64,000 nt of DNA from Catellatospora paridis (GTDB taxonomy: Bacteria > Actinomycetota > Actinomycetes > Mycobacteriales > Micromonosporaceae): the NCBI RefSeq assembly GCF_009720365.1, contig NZ_WBZD01000016.1, positions 124,001 to 188,000 on the forward strand, given 5' to 3'. Both the position numbers and the translations under genes were made by a program. Position 1 is the stretch's first letter, and every line of letters begins with the position of its first letter. Positions 47,544-57,448 of this stretch are shown here, one piece after another. The notes beneath the pieces were generated by a model that was given only the letters and a program-made list of their open reading frames with translations, was not told the origin of the DNA and searched no databases.

Positions 47544-50500
47544 TCAGGCGGCGGCGGTGCGGACCAGGGTGCGGATCTGGCGGAGGAGGACGGAGAGGGG
47601 GGCCAGGTCGGCCTTGATGCCCTCCAGCTCGGCGATGGATTTGCGGGCCTGGGCGATCGTGGCGGCGTTGCGCTGCTCCCACTGGGTCACGCGCTCCTGG
47701 GGGGTGCCGGACGGGGAGGCCGCGAGGACCTCGCCGGTCAGGGCCGCCAGGGCCGCGTAGAGGTCGTAGCGCAGGGCCATCCGGGCCAGGGTCTGCCAGC
47801 GGTCGTCGCGGGGCAGCATCGAGATCTTCGTGAGCAGCTCGTCGACGCGGAAGCGCTCGGACAGCACGAAGTAGACGCCGGCCACCTCGTCGAGGTCACG
47901 GCCGGTCGCCGAGGCGACCTCCACCACGTCCAGCAGGGCGAAGCTGTACAGCGTGCGGGCGCCCCACTCGGCCAGGTCCTGCGGCGCGCCGAGGCCGACC
48001 AGCTCCGCCTCGTGCTCGGCGATGCCCTCACGCTCCGCGCCCAGGAACATCTCCTTCATGCGCGGAGCCAGCGCGGACACGCCGGGCTTGAGCCGGGCGA
48101 TCTCGCCGGGCACGTCGAGCGGCGAGCGCCGGTTCTGGATGAGCCAGCGCACCGCCCGGTCCATGAGCCGGCGGGCCTTCAGGTAGACCGCGGTCTGCGC
48201 GGCCGTCGGCACCCGGTTGTCGGTCGCCTCCACGGCCGCCCAGAGTGCGGGCAGGTCGAAGACCTCCCACACGATCTCGAAGGCCCGCAGCACGTCCGCG
48301 GCGGACGCACCCGTCTCCTCGACCGTACGGTGCACGAACGTGATGCCGCCCCGGTTGACCGTCTCGTTGACCAGCACCGTGGTGACGATCTCGCGACGCA
48401 GCCGGTGCTCGGCCATCTGCCGGCTCATGCCGTGCAGCGGCGTCGGGAAGTAGTCGGCCATGGTCTGCGCGGTCCACGCGTCGTCGGGCAGGTCGGAGTG
48501 GACGATCTCCTCCTCCAGCGCGATCTTCACGTACGCCATGAGCACGGCGAACTCGGGCGTGGACAGGCCCTCGCCGTTCTCCGCGCGAGACAGCAGCTCC
48601 TCGTCGGTGGGCAGGCCCTCCAGTGCCCGGTCCAGCCGTCCGGAGCGCTCCAGTTCGGTGATGAGCCGGCGGTGCACCGGAAGCAGGGACAGGGTCTGTG
48701 CGCGGGCGTTGCCCAGCGCCGTGGCCTGGCCGTAGTTGTCGCGCAGCACCAGTGCGGCGACCTCGTCGGTCATGCTGGCCAGCAGCTGGTTGCGGGCTTC
48801 GAGGGTGAGGTCGGCGTCCGCGCCCAGCAGGATCTTGATGTTGACCTCGTGGTCGGAGCAGTCGACGCCGGCCGTGTTGTCGATGAAGTCGGTGAAGATC
48901 CGGCCGCCCGCGCCCTGCGCGCCCCTGCGGGCGTACTCGATGCGTCCGGCCTGGGTCAGGCCCAGGTTGCCGCCCTCGCCGACGACCCGGGCGCGCAGGT
49001 GCCCGCCGTTGACCCGGATAGCGTCGTTGGCCTTGTCGCCTACCTCGGCATGCGACTCGGTCGTCGCCTTGACGTAGGTGCCGATGCCGCCGTTCCACAG
49101 CAGGTCGACCGGCGCGAGCAGGATCGCCTTCATCAGCTCGGCCGGGCTCATCGCGGTCACCGTGTCCGCCAGCCCGAGCGCGGCCCGGACCTGCGGCGTG
49201 ACCGGGATCGACTTGGCGGTGCGCGGGTGCACGCCGCCGCCCTCGGAGACGAGCGTGGTGTCGTAGTCGGCCCAGGAGCTGCGCGGCAGCGCGAACATGC
49301 GGGCCCGCTCGGCGAACGAGGCCGCCGGGTCCGGGTTCGGGTCGAGGAAGATGTGCCGGTGGTCGAACGCGGCGACCAGCCGGATGTGCTCGGACAGCAG
49401 CATCCCGTTGCCGAACACGTCACCGGACATGTCACCCACGCCGACGACGGTGAAGTCCTCGGTCTGGGTGTCCTGGCCCAGGTCGCGGAAGTGGCGCTTG
49501 ACCGACTCCCACGCGCCCCGGGCGGTGATGCCCATGCCCTTGTGGTCGTAGCCCGCCGAGCCGCCCGAGGCGAACGCGTCGCCCAGCCAGAACCCGTACG
49601 ACGCGGAGATCTCGTTGGCGATGTCGGAGAACGTGGCGGTGCCCTTGTCCGCGGCCACGACCAGGTACGGGTCGTCACCGTCGTGGCGCACCACGTCGGC
49701 CGGCGGCACGATCTTGCCCGCGTCGAGGTTGTCGGTGATGTCCAGCAGCGCCGAGATGAACCGCTTGTAGCAGGCCACCCCCTCGGCCTGCAGGGCGTCG
49801 CGGTCACCCGCGGCGGGGGCCTGCTTGAGCACGAACCCGCCCTTGGCCCCGACCGGCACGATGACCGCGTTCTTGACCATCTGCGCCTTGACCAGGCCCA
49901 GGACCTCGGTCCGGAAGTCGTCGCGGCGGTCCGACCAGCGCAACCCGCCCCGGGCCACCGCGCCGAAGCGCAGGTGCACGCCCTCGAACCGGGGCGAGTA
50001 CACGAAGATCTCGAACTTGGGCCGCGGCGCGGGCAGGTCCGGGATCGCCTGCGGGTCCAGCTTGAACGCGATGTAGGACTTCGGCCGCCCGTCGGCCGCC
50101 TTCTGGAAGAAGGACGTACGCAGGGTGGCCTGCATCAGCGTCAGGTAGTTGCGCAGGATCCGGTCCTGGTCCAGGCTCGACACGGACTCCAGCTGGCGGC
50201 CGATCGCCGAGATCAGCTCCTTGGCCTGGCTGCTGCGCTCGGCGTCGCTCAGCTGCAGCTTCGGGTTGAACCGGGTCTCGAACAGCGCCACCAGCATCGC
50301 CGCGATCTGCGGGTATGCCGTGAACGTGGCCTCCATCGACTCCTGCGCGAAGACCGTGCCGGCCTGGCGCAGGTACTTGGCGTATGCCCGCAGCACCACG
50401 ACCTGCCGCCAGGTCAGGCCCGCGCGCAGCACCAGCTCGTTGAAGCCGTCGACCTCGGCCTCACCCCGCCACGCGGCGGCGAAGGCGTTCTCCACGTGTG

Positions 50501-52562
50501 CGCGCACCTCGGCCAGGTCCCGCGCGCCCGCGGGCAACTGCAGGCCGAAGTCGTACACGAACACGGTCGCGTCGTCGCGGCGCACCTCGTACGGCCGCTC
50601 GTCGGTGACCCGCACGCCCAGCGAGTGCAGCACCGGCAGCACCGCCGACAGCAGCATCGGCTCGCCGTGCCGGTACACCTTGAACCGCACGTCGTTGCCG
50701 GGCGTGGTGGCCTCGACCACGCTGCCCGAGCCGGCCGTGAAGCGCCGCCGGAACAGGTGCATCTCCAGCTGGCCGGGCTCGTCCAGCAGCTCCAGCTTGG
50801 CCAGGTCCTGCGCGCCCTCGTACGGGAGGTGCCCGTCCTTGTACGTCTCCGGCAGCGCGTCGGTGTACCGCGCGGCCAGCAGCTTGGCCTGCTCGTCGCC
50901 GACCTTGCGCTCCAGCACCAGCCGGAAGTCGTCGTCCCAGTTGCGGGTGGCGTCGCCCAGCATCTCGGCCAGCGCGTCGGCGTCGACCTCGCCGGGCGGG
51001 TCGTTGGGGTCGGTGCGCACGATGAAGTGGATCCGCGCCAGGTTGGACTCGCTGACCCGGGTGGTGTAGTCGACGCCGACGCCGTTCAGCTCGCGCAGCA
51101 GGATGTCCTGCATGGCCAGCCGGTGCGCGGTGGTGAACCGGTCCCGCGGCAGGTAGATCAGGCAGGAGATGAACCGGCCGTAGCCGTCCCGGCGCAGGAA
51201 CAGCCGCAGCTGGCGGCGGCCCGCCATGCGCAGCACCCCGGTCACGGCCTGGTACAGGTCGTCGGTGCTGATCTGGAACAGCTCGTCGCGCGGGTAGGTC
51301 TCCAGGATCTCCAGCAGGTCCTTGCCGGAGTGGCTGCGCGCGGACAGGCCGGAGCGCTCCAGCACGTTGTCCACCTTGCGGCGGATCACCGGCAGGTCCC
51401 GCACGCTGGTGCGGTAGGCCGCCGACGAGAACAGGCCGAGGAAACGGCGCTCGCCGACGACGTTGCCGTCGGTGTCGAACATCTTGAAGCCGATGTAGTC
51501 CAGGTAGGCCGAGCGGTGCACGGTGGCCCGCGAGTTCGCCTTGGTGATCACCAGCAGGCGCTTCTCCAGCGCCTTCTGCTGCGCCTCCGGCGTCATCGAC
51601 TCCAGCGTGCGGGCGGTGGACTCGTCGCCGCGCAGGATGCCCAGACCGGTGCCGGGCACGGCCCGCATCAGGTCGGTCTCCGACCCGGCCGCGCCGGGCA
51701 CGTGGATCAGCTCGTACTCGCGGTAGCCGAGGAAGGTGAAGTGGTGGTCGGCCAGCCAGCGCAGCAGGTCCACCGAGTCGGTGATGTCGCGGTCGGGCAC
51801 GGGCAGCTCGGCCCCGGAGATCTCGTCGGCCAGCGCGAGCGCCTGCGCCCGCATCCGCGGCCAGTCCTCCACCGCCCGGCGTACGTCGCCGAGCACCCGT
51901 TCCAGGTCGGCCCGCAGGCCCGCCAGCTCCGCCTCGTCGCGGATGGCGCCGACCTCGATCCGCATCCAGCTCTCGACCAGGTCGCCGGCGATGGCGTCGT
52001 CCGGCTCGACGTCGGCGCAGACCTCGGTCAGGTCGCCCTGCTCGTCGCGGCGCACCACCATCACCGGGTGCACCAGCAGTTGCACGTCCTTACGCGCGGA
52101 CAGCGCCGCGGTGACCGAGTCGACCAGGAACGGCATGTCGTCGGTGACGACCTCCACGACGGTGTGGCGCGGTTCCTGGGACAGCGACAGGCGCAGTTTC
52201 AGCTCGCCGGGCATCCGCGACGCGGCCAGCTGCCGGTGCGCGCGGGCGGCCTCGACCAGGCGGGCCGGGGTCAGGTCGACGAGTTCCTCGTCCGGGGCGA
52301 ACCGCCAGTACCGCTGCACCAGCTGCGCCTCGGCCAGCCGGTCGTCGGACAGGCTCGGGGTGTCGGGGCTGCCGCCGGCGGCCAGCGCGACCGCGGCCGC
52401 GATCAGGCGCTCGCCGTTGGGCAGCGGCTCGTCGAGATCGCTGTCGTCCAGGTCGTCCGGGTGCGCCTGAGGCAGACCCTCATTCCTGATGGTGTCGCCG
52501 CTCGCACCGGCTTCGACCTCGGCGGAAGCGCTGCCGCCGACGATTGCGCCGCCAGACTCCAT
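47544..52562 (-). CDS. NAD-specific glutamate dehydrogenase, large (GDH-180 type)
   Basis: 1672 residues, the expected size for the large hexameric NAD-GDH of actinomycetes. It oxidatively deaminates glutamate to 2-oxoglutarate. The N-terminal 700 residues are the regulatory ACT-like part. The catalytic core around residues 790-1250 includes GGLRWSDRRDDFRTEVLGLVK, KNAVIVPVGAKGGFV, GVGDMSGDVFGNGML and DHRHIFLDPNPD. A C-terminal helical domain follows. ATG 52562 is preferred, with GGGGAG about nine bases upstream. The reverse strand carries a long open frame that is an artefact of GC bias. Confidence 0.95.
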   Translation of the reverse strand: MESGGAIVGGSASAEVEAGASGDTIRNEGLPQAHPDDLDDSDLDEPLPNGERLIAAAVALAAGGSPDTPSLSDDRLAEAQLVQRYWRFAPDEELVDLTPARLVEAARAHRQLAASRMPGELKLRLSLSQEPRHTVVEVVTDDMPFLVDSVTAALSARKDVQLLVHPVMVVRRDEQGDLTEVCADVEPDDAIAGDLVESWMRIEVGAIRDEAELAGLRADLERVLGDVRRAVEDWPRMRAQALALADEISGAELPVPDRDITDSVDLLRWLADHHFTFLGYREYELIHVPGAAGSETDLMRAVPGTGLGILRGDESTARTLESMTPEAQQKALEKRLLVITKANSRATVHRSAYLDYIGFKMFDTDGNVVGERRFLGLFSSAAYRTSVRDLPVIRRKVDNVLERSGLSARSHSGKDLLEILETYPRDELFQISTDDLYQAVTGVLRMAGRRQLRLFLRRDGYGRFISCLIYLPRDRFTTAHRLAMQDILLRELNGVGVDYTTRVSESNLARIHFIVRTDPNDPPGEVDADALAEMLGDATRNWDDDFRLVLERKVGDEQAKLLAARYTDALPETYKDGHLPYEGAQDLAKLELLDEPGQLEMHLFRRRFTAGSGSVVEATTPGNDVRFKVYRHGEPMLLSAVLPVLHSLGVRVTDERPYEVRRDDATVFVYDFGLQLPAGARDLAEVRAHVENAFAAAWRGEAEVDGFNELVLRAGLTWRQVVVLRAYAKYLRQAGTVFAQESMEATFTAYPQIAAMLVALFETRFNPKLQLSDAERSSQAKELISAIGRQLESVSSLDQDRILRNYLTLMQATLRTSFFQKAADGRPKSYIAFKLDPQAIPDLPAPRPKFEIFVYSPRFEGVHLRFGAVARGGLRWSDRRDDFRTEVLGLVKAQMVKNAVIVPVGAKGGFVLKQAPAAGDRDALQAEGVACYKRFISALLDITDNLDAGKIVPPADVVRHDGDDPYLVVAADKGTATFSDIANEISASYGFWLGDAFASGGSAGYDHKGMGITARGAWESVKRHFRDLGQDTQTEDFTVVGVGDMSGDVFGNGMLLSEHIRLVAAFDHRHIFLDPNPDPAASFAERARMFALPRSSWADYDTTLVSEGGGVHPRTAKSIPVTPQVRAALGLADTVTAMSPAELMKAILLAPVDLLWNGGIGTYVKATTESHAEVGDKANDAIRVNGGHLRARVVGEGGNLGLTQAGRIEYARRGAQGAGGRIFTDFIDNTAGVDCSDHEVNIKILLGADADLTLEARNQLLASMTDEVAALVLRDNYGQATALGNARAQTLSLLPVHRRLITELERSGRLDRALEGLPTDEELLSRAENGEGLSTPEFAVLMAYVKIALEEEIVHSDLPDDAWTAQTMADYFPTPLHGMSRQMAEHRLRREIVTTVLVNETVNRGGITFVHRTVEETGASAADVLRAFEIVWEVFDLPALWAAVEATDNRVPTAAQTAVYLKARRLMDRAVRWLIQNRRSPLDVPGEIARLKPGVSALAPRMKEMFLGAEREGIAEHEAELVGLGAPQDLAEWGARTLYSFALLDVVEVASATGRDLDEVAGVYFVLSERFRVDELLTKISMLPRDDRWQTLARMALRYDLYAALAALTGEVLAASPSGTPQERVTQWEQRNAATIAQARKSIAELEGIKADLAPLSVLLRQIRTLVRTAAA

Positions 52563-52765
52563 GAAAAGCCACTCCCCTTCGCCCACCGCGCTGTGGGTCG
52601 TTGGTGGGACGGGCCGTTGCAGGGGCCGTCCCGTCGTCGACCCCAGCCTAGTCAGCACCCCCGGCCAGGCACTCGTTCGGGGGCCGCCCACATGGGCGAC
52701 GCTCAAGTCCGGTGCCGGACAGCGCTGATGCCACACCGGCGCTGCCGTTACGGCAGAATGCCCGC

Positions 52766-54694
52766 ATGGCTCTGCGCTCGAAGGTACGCCGTCCCAAGAT
52801 TGTCCTCTCTCTGGTGGCGATGTCGCTGCTGTTCCCCGCACTTGCCGCCTGCTCGAAGGACGACGGCCCCGAGCCCATGCTCGACGCGTTCCTGACCGGC
52901 TGGCGCACGGGGACCTACGACAAGGTCACTTTCGTCAGCCCGACCGGCCAGGGTGTCGCCGCCGACACGGTCAAGACCGAGCTGCGGGCGCTGGAGGGCG
53001 TCTTCCGGGACACTCCTCCGACGCTGACCAAGCAGGCCCCGGCGGTGAACCAGGGCCTGGCGACCACCCAGATCAAGGTCGCCCAGCCGCTGCCGGACAA
53101 GACCGTCTGGGAGTACACGACCACGGTCCGGATGACCAAGGCCAAGGACAACTGGCAGGTCGTCTGGGAGCCGGCGATCGTGCACGAGAAGCTGACCAAG
53201 GGCGACGAGCTGGCCGTACGCCGGCTGGCCCCGGCCCGTGCCGGCGTCTTCGACGGCACCGGCGCGGAGATCGTCCGGCCCCGGCCGGTCGTCGTCATCG
53301 GCATCGAGCCGCAGAAGGTGAAGGACATCGACGCGCTGGTCAAGGAGCTGACCACGATCTTCACGTCGGGGGCGTACGACGTCAGCAAGGACGACCTGGC
53401 CAAACTGCCCGCCCGGGTGAAGGAGGCCAAGCCCGACGCCCTGGTCGAGATCGTGACCCTGCGCCGGGAGATCTACGAGCCGATCCGGGACCGCCTGCGC
53501 GCGCTGATGGACCGGGGAGTGCAGTTCCGTGAGGAGGAGTGGCTGCTCTCGCCGACCCGTACGTTCGCGCGGGCGCTGCTCGGCACGGTCGGGCCGGTCA
53601 CCAAGGAGATCATGGACAGCAAGCCCGGGGCCTACCAGGTGGGCGACCAGGCCGGTCTCGGCGGCATCCAGCGCACCTACGACGACCGGCTGCGCGGCAC
53701 CGCCGGCGTGAGCGTGGTCTCCAGCCGCAAGGCCTCCGACGGCACCGTCCAGGACACCCCGCTCTACACCGTCGAGGACAAGGACGGCCAGAAGCTCCAG
53801 CTCGCCATCGACCAGAAGGCCCAGATCGCGGCCGAGAAGGCGCTCGCCGCGGTCAAGCAGCGCAGCGCGATGGTGGCGATCCGGATCAGCGACGGCCGGC
53901 TCGTCGCGGTGGCCAACAGCGGCGCGGACAACCTCGCCTTCACCGCGCAGGTCCCGCCGGGCTCGACCTTCAAGGCCGTGTCCGCGTACGGCCTGCTCGA
54001 CGCCGGCAAGGTGACCGCGAACCAGATCGTGCCGTGCCCGAAGTTCCTCACCGTCGAGGGCCGCCAGTTCAAGAACTCGAACTTCCTGGAACTCGGCAAC
54101 GTCCCGTTCCACACGGACTTCGCGAAGTCCTGCAACACCGCGTTCGCCTCGCTGGCCCCGCAGCTGGGCCCCGACGGCCTGCTCAACGCCGGCACCGCAC
54201 TGGGCCTGGGCCAGACCTGGGACCTGGGCGTGCCCGCCTTCACCGGCCGGGTCTCCGCGGGCGGCACTGCCACCGAACTGGCCGCGGCCACCTTCGGCCA
54301 GGGCCAGACCATCGTCAGCCCGGTCGCCATGGCCGGCGTCGCCGCCGCGATCGCCCGCGGCCAGTGGAAGCAGCCGGTCCTGCTGCTCGACCCCGCCCCA
54401 GCCAAGCCCGCCGCCGACGGCCCGGCCCTCAAGCCGACCACCGTCGACCCGCTGCGCGCGATGATGCGCGAGGTCGTCACCGTCGGCACCGCCACCGCCC
54501 TTAAGGACGTCCCCGGCGGCGCGGTCTTCGGCAAGACCGGCACCGCCGAGTACGACGACAACCCCGCGCACACCCACGCCTGGTTCATCGGCTGGCAGGG
54601 CGACATCGCCTTCGCCGTCTTCGTCGAGGACGGCATCAAACCCAGCGAAACCGCCGTCCCCGTGTCCGCCGCCTTCCTCCGCAACCTCCGCTGA
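52766..54694 (+). CDS. Penicillin-binding protein 2-like lipoprotein
   Basis: 642 residues. A lipoprotein signal (LLFPALAAC, Cys29) leads to an NTF2-like MecA N-terminal domain (about 35-150), a dimerisation domain and a transpeptidase domain with all three motifs: STFK (Ser400), SCN (Ser455) and KTG (Lys590). It cross-links peptidoglycan outside the membrane. The combination resembles MecA/PBP2a-like class B enzymes of actinomycetes; MecA_N does not by itself imply beta-lactam resistance. CAGAAT lies 6 nt before the ATG. Divergent from NAD-GDH across 203 bp. Confidence 0.93.
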   Translation: MALRSKVRRPKIVLSLVAMSLLFPALAACSKDDGPEPMLDAFLTGWRTGTYDKVTFVSPTGQGVAADTVKTELRALEGVFRDTPPTLTKQAPAVNQGLATTQIKVAQPLPDKTVWEYTTTVRMTKAKDNWQVVWEPAIVHEKLTKGDELAVRRLAPARAGVFDGTGAEIVRPRPVVVIGIEPQKVKDIDALVKELTTIFTSGAYDVSKDDLAKLPARVKEAKPDALVEIVTLRREIYEPIRDRLRALMDRGVQFREEEWLLSPTRTFARALLGTVGPVTKEIMDSKPGAYQVGDQAGLGGIQRTYDDRLRGTAGVSVVSSRKASDGTVQDTPLYTVEDKDGQKLQLAIDQKAQIAAEKALAAVKQRSAMVAIRISDGRLVAVANSGADNLAFTAQVPPGSTFKAVSAYGLLDAGKVTANQIVPCPKFLTVEGRQFKNSNFLELGNVPFHTDFAKSCNTAFASLAPQLGPDGLLNAGTALGLGQTWDLGVPAFTGRVSAGGTATELAAATFGQGQTIVSPVAMAGVAAAIARGQWKQPVLLLDPAPAKPAADGPALKPTTVDPLRAMMREVVTVGTATALKDVPGGAVFGKTGTAEYDDNPAHTHAWFIGWQGDIAFAVFVEDGIKPSETAVPVSAAFLRNLR

Positions 54695-54714
54695 CCCGCC
54701 CCGCCGCGCGGCGG

Positions 54715-55908
54715 TCAGGGGCGGAGTCTGGCGGCGAGGGTGACCAGGTGGTCCACGGTGAGGCGGGATACCAGGGGGCCGGTTACGCGCAGGGTCACGG
54801 TGCCGGTGGCGGCGGTGTAGACGCGGACCGTGCGTGTCGTCGCGTCGTCGCGGACCGTCACCCTGCTGCCGTCGCCGCGCACGGTGCAGGAGGTGTCGCC
54901 AGGTCCCGGGCAGGGCGGCGGCGCCGGGCAGGTGGGGCCGGAACAGGCCGGGGTCACCTCGACCGACACCGAACCCTCGTCCGCGACGGTCACCGACGTC
55001 CGGTAGCCGGTTTCCGCTGAACCCTGCACCGGGGACGACGCGAACTCCTGGTCCGGGAACTTCTGGCGCAACAGCAACGTGAACAGGCCGACCAGATCCT
55101 CCACCGCCGCGTCCCTGGTCGGGCGTGCGCTGGGCGAGCGGCCCGGGAACAGGGACAGCCCAGGAGCCTCCGCGATGTCGACGAGCTGCGCCATGGTCAG
55201 CGGCGGCACCGCGCCGGGCGGCCGGGTCTCCCCCGCCACCCCGGGCACGCCGACCGCGACCATGACCCGCGTCCCGTCCGCCCGGTGCGCCTCCACCTGG
55301 CGGGTGTCGGCGTAGTCGGTCACGAACACCACGGCCCCGGTCGCGTGGACCTCGTACGAGCAGCCGCGGCCGACCGAGCCCTCCGGGCACACCTGCACCG
55401 CGCTGGGCGGATCCTCGGTCAGCTCCGAGACCACCACGTGCAGCAGACCGCGACCGCCGGGGCCGGACAGGTGCACGTCGGCCTCGTACTGCGCGTAGCG
55501 CGGCTGGTACACGAAGGCGATCCCGGCGAACGGGCCCGTGGCCCGGTCCGGGGCGGTCACCGCGAGCACGTCCCGCAGCGCCGCCGACAGCCGCGCCACC
55601 GTGGCGGCGCACTCCTGCGCGGACGGCGCGGCGGGCAGCGTCGCGCCGTCGGACGGCACCTCGGTCGGGTTCGGGCTGGGCGTCGGGCACGCGGCGCCGC
55701 CGAGCCCTGAGGTGAGTCCCGTGCCGCCGGCGTACAGCGCGGGCACCGCCAGCAGCGCGGCGACCAGCACGGCGGCTCCCGCGCTCGCGCCGCTCCAGCG
55801 CAGCAGGCGGGTGCGCCGCTGCTCCCGGGCGATGAAGGAGTCGAGATCGATGCGGCTGGGCGGCGCGTCGTCGGTCGCGGCGCGCAGCTGTTCGGGCAGG
55901 TCGTTCAT
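54715..55908 (-). CDS. Single-pass membrane protein partnered with ECF sigma factor
   Basis: 397 residues. A short cytoplasmic N-terminus (MNDLPEQLRAATDDAPPSRI; FIAREQRRTRLLRW) precedes one membrane helix (about 41-60), then a long exported region rich in Thr/Val with a CPTPSPNPTE linker and a Cys-rich stretch (CSGPTCPAPPPC ... CT). It follows the sigma gene by 3 bp. As in 1672-3087 there is no zinc anti-sigma motif. Likely a sensor/anchor for the sigma factor; the role is inference. Confidence 0.75.
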   Translation of the reverse strand: MNDLPEQLRAATDDAPPSRIDLDSFIAREQRRTRLLRWSGASAGAAVLVAALLAVPALYAGGTGLTSGLGGAACPTPSPNPTEVPSDGATLPAAPSAQECAATVARLSAALRDVLAVTAPDRATGPFAGIAFVYQPRYAQYEADVHLSGPGGRGLLHVVVSELTEDPPSAVQVCPEGSVGRGCSYEVHATGAVVFVTDYADTRQVEAHRADGTRVMVAVGVPGVAGETRPPGAVPPLTMAQLVDIAEAPGLSLFPGRSPSARPTRDAAVEDLVGLFTLLLRQKFPDQEFASSPVQGSAETGYRTSVTVADEGSVSVEVTPACSGPTCPAPPPCPGPGDTSCTVRGDGSRVTVRDDATTRTVRVYTAATGTVTLRVTGPLVSRLTVDHLVTLAARLRP

Positions 55909-55911
55909 GGG

Positions 55912-56421
55912 TCAGGCCTCCTCTGCGACAAGCTCGGCACCCTGCAGGCGCGCGCGCAGCGCCTCCAGGGCCCGGGACGTCTGGCTCTTGACGGTGCCGG
56001 TGGAGCAGCCGAGTTCCGCCGCCGTCTGTTCGACCGACAGGTCGCAGAAGTACCGCAGCACGAGCACGGCCCGGCGGCGTGCCGGCAGTTCGGCGAGCAG
56101 GGCGACGACGGCCAGCCGGTCGGCGACGCCGTCGGCGCCCGGCTCGGTCGAGGCCCGTTCGGGCAGCACGTCGAGGACGCGTTCGCGGCGCCACGGTCGG
56201 CGGCGCTCGTTGAGCATCGCCCGCAGCATCGAGGTACGTACGTAGGCGTCGGGATTCTCCATCCGCGACACCCGGTCCCAGTGGCGGTAGAGCCCGGTCA
56301 GCGCGGTCGACACCATGTCGTCCGCGAGGAACCAGTCACCGCTGAGCAGGTACGCCGTGCGCCGCCACTTCTCCAGGCGGCCCGCCGTGTACTCGCGGAA
56401 CCCCTCGACGTCCTTCGCCAT
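55912..56421 (-). CDS. SigE-family ECF RNA polymerase sigma factor
   Basis: 169 residues. Region 2 (FREYTAGRLEKWRRTAYLLSGD, ADDMVSTALTGLYRHW, PDAYVRTSML) and region 4 (LPARRRAVLVLRYFCDLSVEQTAAELGCSTGTVKSQTSRALEALR, quoted here in parts of the HTH ELGCSTGTVKSQTSRALEAL) match the same short ECF group as 3084-3590. It is transcribed just ahead of its membrane partner (3-bp gap). The DNA-binding helix is intact. Confidence 0.92.
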   Translation of the reverse strand: MAKDVEGFREYTAGRLEKWRRTAYLLSGDWFLADDMVSTALTGLYRHWDRVSRMENPDAYVRTSMLRAMLNERRRPWRRERVLDVLPERASTEPGADGVADRLAVVALLAELPARRRAVLVLRYFCDLSVEQTAAELGCSTGTVKSQTSRALEALRARLQGAELVAEEA

Positions 56422-56478
56422 CGCGCCCCCTCGCTCCGCCCCTTGAACACGGGCCGGCGGGTGCGGGGTTGCCCGGTC

Positions 56479-56880
56479 TCAGGATGCGGTGACGGGAGCC
56501 TTGCGGCGCAGCCAGATCAGGCCGAGCACGGGCAGCACGAGCGGCAGGTAGCCATACCCCTCGCCGAAGCCGGACCAGACGGTGGCGTCCGGGAAGTCCT
56601 GCGGCTGGAGCACGCTGAGCGTGCCGACGGCGAGCACGCCGACCAGTTCGACGGTGAAGCAGGCCTGCGCCAGCCGGCGGCCGCCCGCGTCGCCGCGCAC
56701 CAGGCCCACGGTGGCCACGATGTAGAGCACCGCGGCCAGCGCGCTGAGCAGGTACGAGACCGGGGCCTCGCCGAACTTCATGATGATCTGCACGGTCGCG
56801 CGGCACGTCGCGGCGACGGCGAACAGGCCGTACACGAAGACGAGGACGCGACCGAGCCCCGTGTTGACCGGCTTAGGCAC
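56479..56880 (-). CDS. Small four-helix membrane protein
   Basis: 133 residues, GTG start, with four hydrophobic segments (about 10-28, 41-62, 72-90, 107-124). No family recognised with confidence. It overlaps the end of the upstream membrane gene by 8 bp (GTGCCTAA), so the two are translated together and probably form a complex or act in one process. It ends 57 bp from the sigma start. Confidence 0.65.
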   Translation of the reverse strand: MPKPVNTGLGRVLVFVYGLFAVAATCRATVQIIMKFGEAPVSYLLSALAAVLYIVATVGLVRGDAGGRRLAQACFTVELVGVLAVGTLSVLQPQDFPDATVWSGFGEGYGYLPLVLPVLGLIWLRRKAPVTAS

Positions 56881-57229
56881 CGAACACCTGCCCGATGCGC
56901 AGCACGAGCACGGGCACGATGAGCGCGGCCACCCCGATGATCACGCTGCCGAAGCGGGTGGGCTCCATCTTGCCGACGATCCAGGCGCCCGCGGGCAGGA
57001 GCACCATCGTCAGGGCGTACCCGAGGAAGGTCGTGGTCTCCCGCGGCGAGTGACCGCCGATCCAGCTCGCCACCGCCGCGCCCACCAGCACCACCGCGGC
57101 GATGCTGACCACGACGGTGCCGATCAGCTGCACGCGGTCCGGGGCTCGGTCGCGCGCCGCCGCCAGCAGGGCGAGCGCGGCCAGCAGCAGGGCGACGACG
57201 GTCGTCGCGGTGGAGAGCACAGCGGGCAT
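56873..57229 (-). CDS. Small membrane protein, operon partner
   Basis: 118 residues with four hydrophobic segments (about 5-25, 35-55, 72-90, 97-115). ATG 57229 is chosen; TAGGGT (57237-57242, complement) lies 7 nt upstream, giving a leaderless start, and the longer in-frame extension has no membrane-protein character. No enzymatic motif. It is translationally coupled to the next gene by an 8-bp overlap. Confidence 0.68.
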   Translation of the reverse strand: MPAVLSTATTVVALLLAALALLAAARDRAPDRVQLIGTVVVSIAAVVLVGAAVASWIGGHSPRETTTFLGYALTMVLLPAGAWIVGKMEPTRFGSVIIGVAALIVPVLVLRIGQVFGA

Positions 57230-57374
57230 GGGGGCCACCCTAACCGCCGGGGCCGTTCCCGCCGCGCGCACCTCCGCCCCGGGTAGCCCACACCACCACC
57301 GCGCCACCCCGGCCTGCCGCCGGACAGCGCGCCCGGCGACGGCGGGCCGCCGCGGCCGAGCCGCCCTCCCCAGA

Positions 57375-57431
57375 TGATCATGAGGTTATGGCAGCGACAC
57401 GCCGTCGAGCCGTGCCATAAGTTCATGATCA
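57375..57431. repeat. Dispersed palindromic repeat, family 2 copy C
   Basis: 19-bp arms TGATCATGAGGTTATGGCA (57375-57393) and complement (57413-57431) with two mismatches. Loop and right arm match copy B at 21556-21616 over more than 40 bp. It sits between minus-strand genes, upstream of the small membrane operon and downstream of the arginase-family gene. Confidence 0.8.
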
Positions 57432-57448
57432 ACGCGGGGAAGTGGGGG

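Noticed and set aside
47502-52895. Open frame of about 1800 codons on the plus strand
   Set aside because: It is antisense to NAD-glutamate dehydrogenase, has an Arg/Gly/His/Val-rich composition typical of GC-rich shadow frames, and shows no domain.
52766-54694. PBP as an acquired mecA-type resistance gene
   Set aside because: MecA_N-type PBPs are ordinary chromosomal genes in actinomycetes; GC content and surroundings show no sign of transfer.
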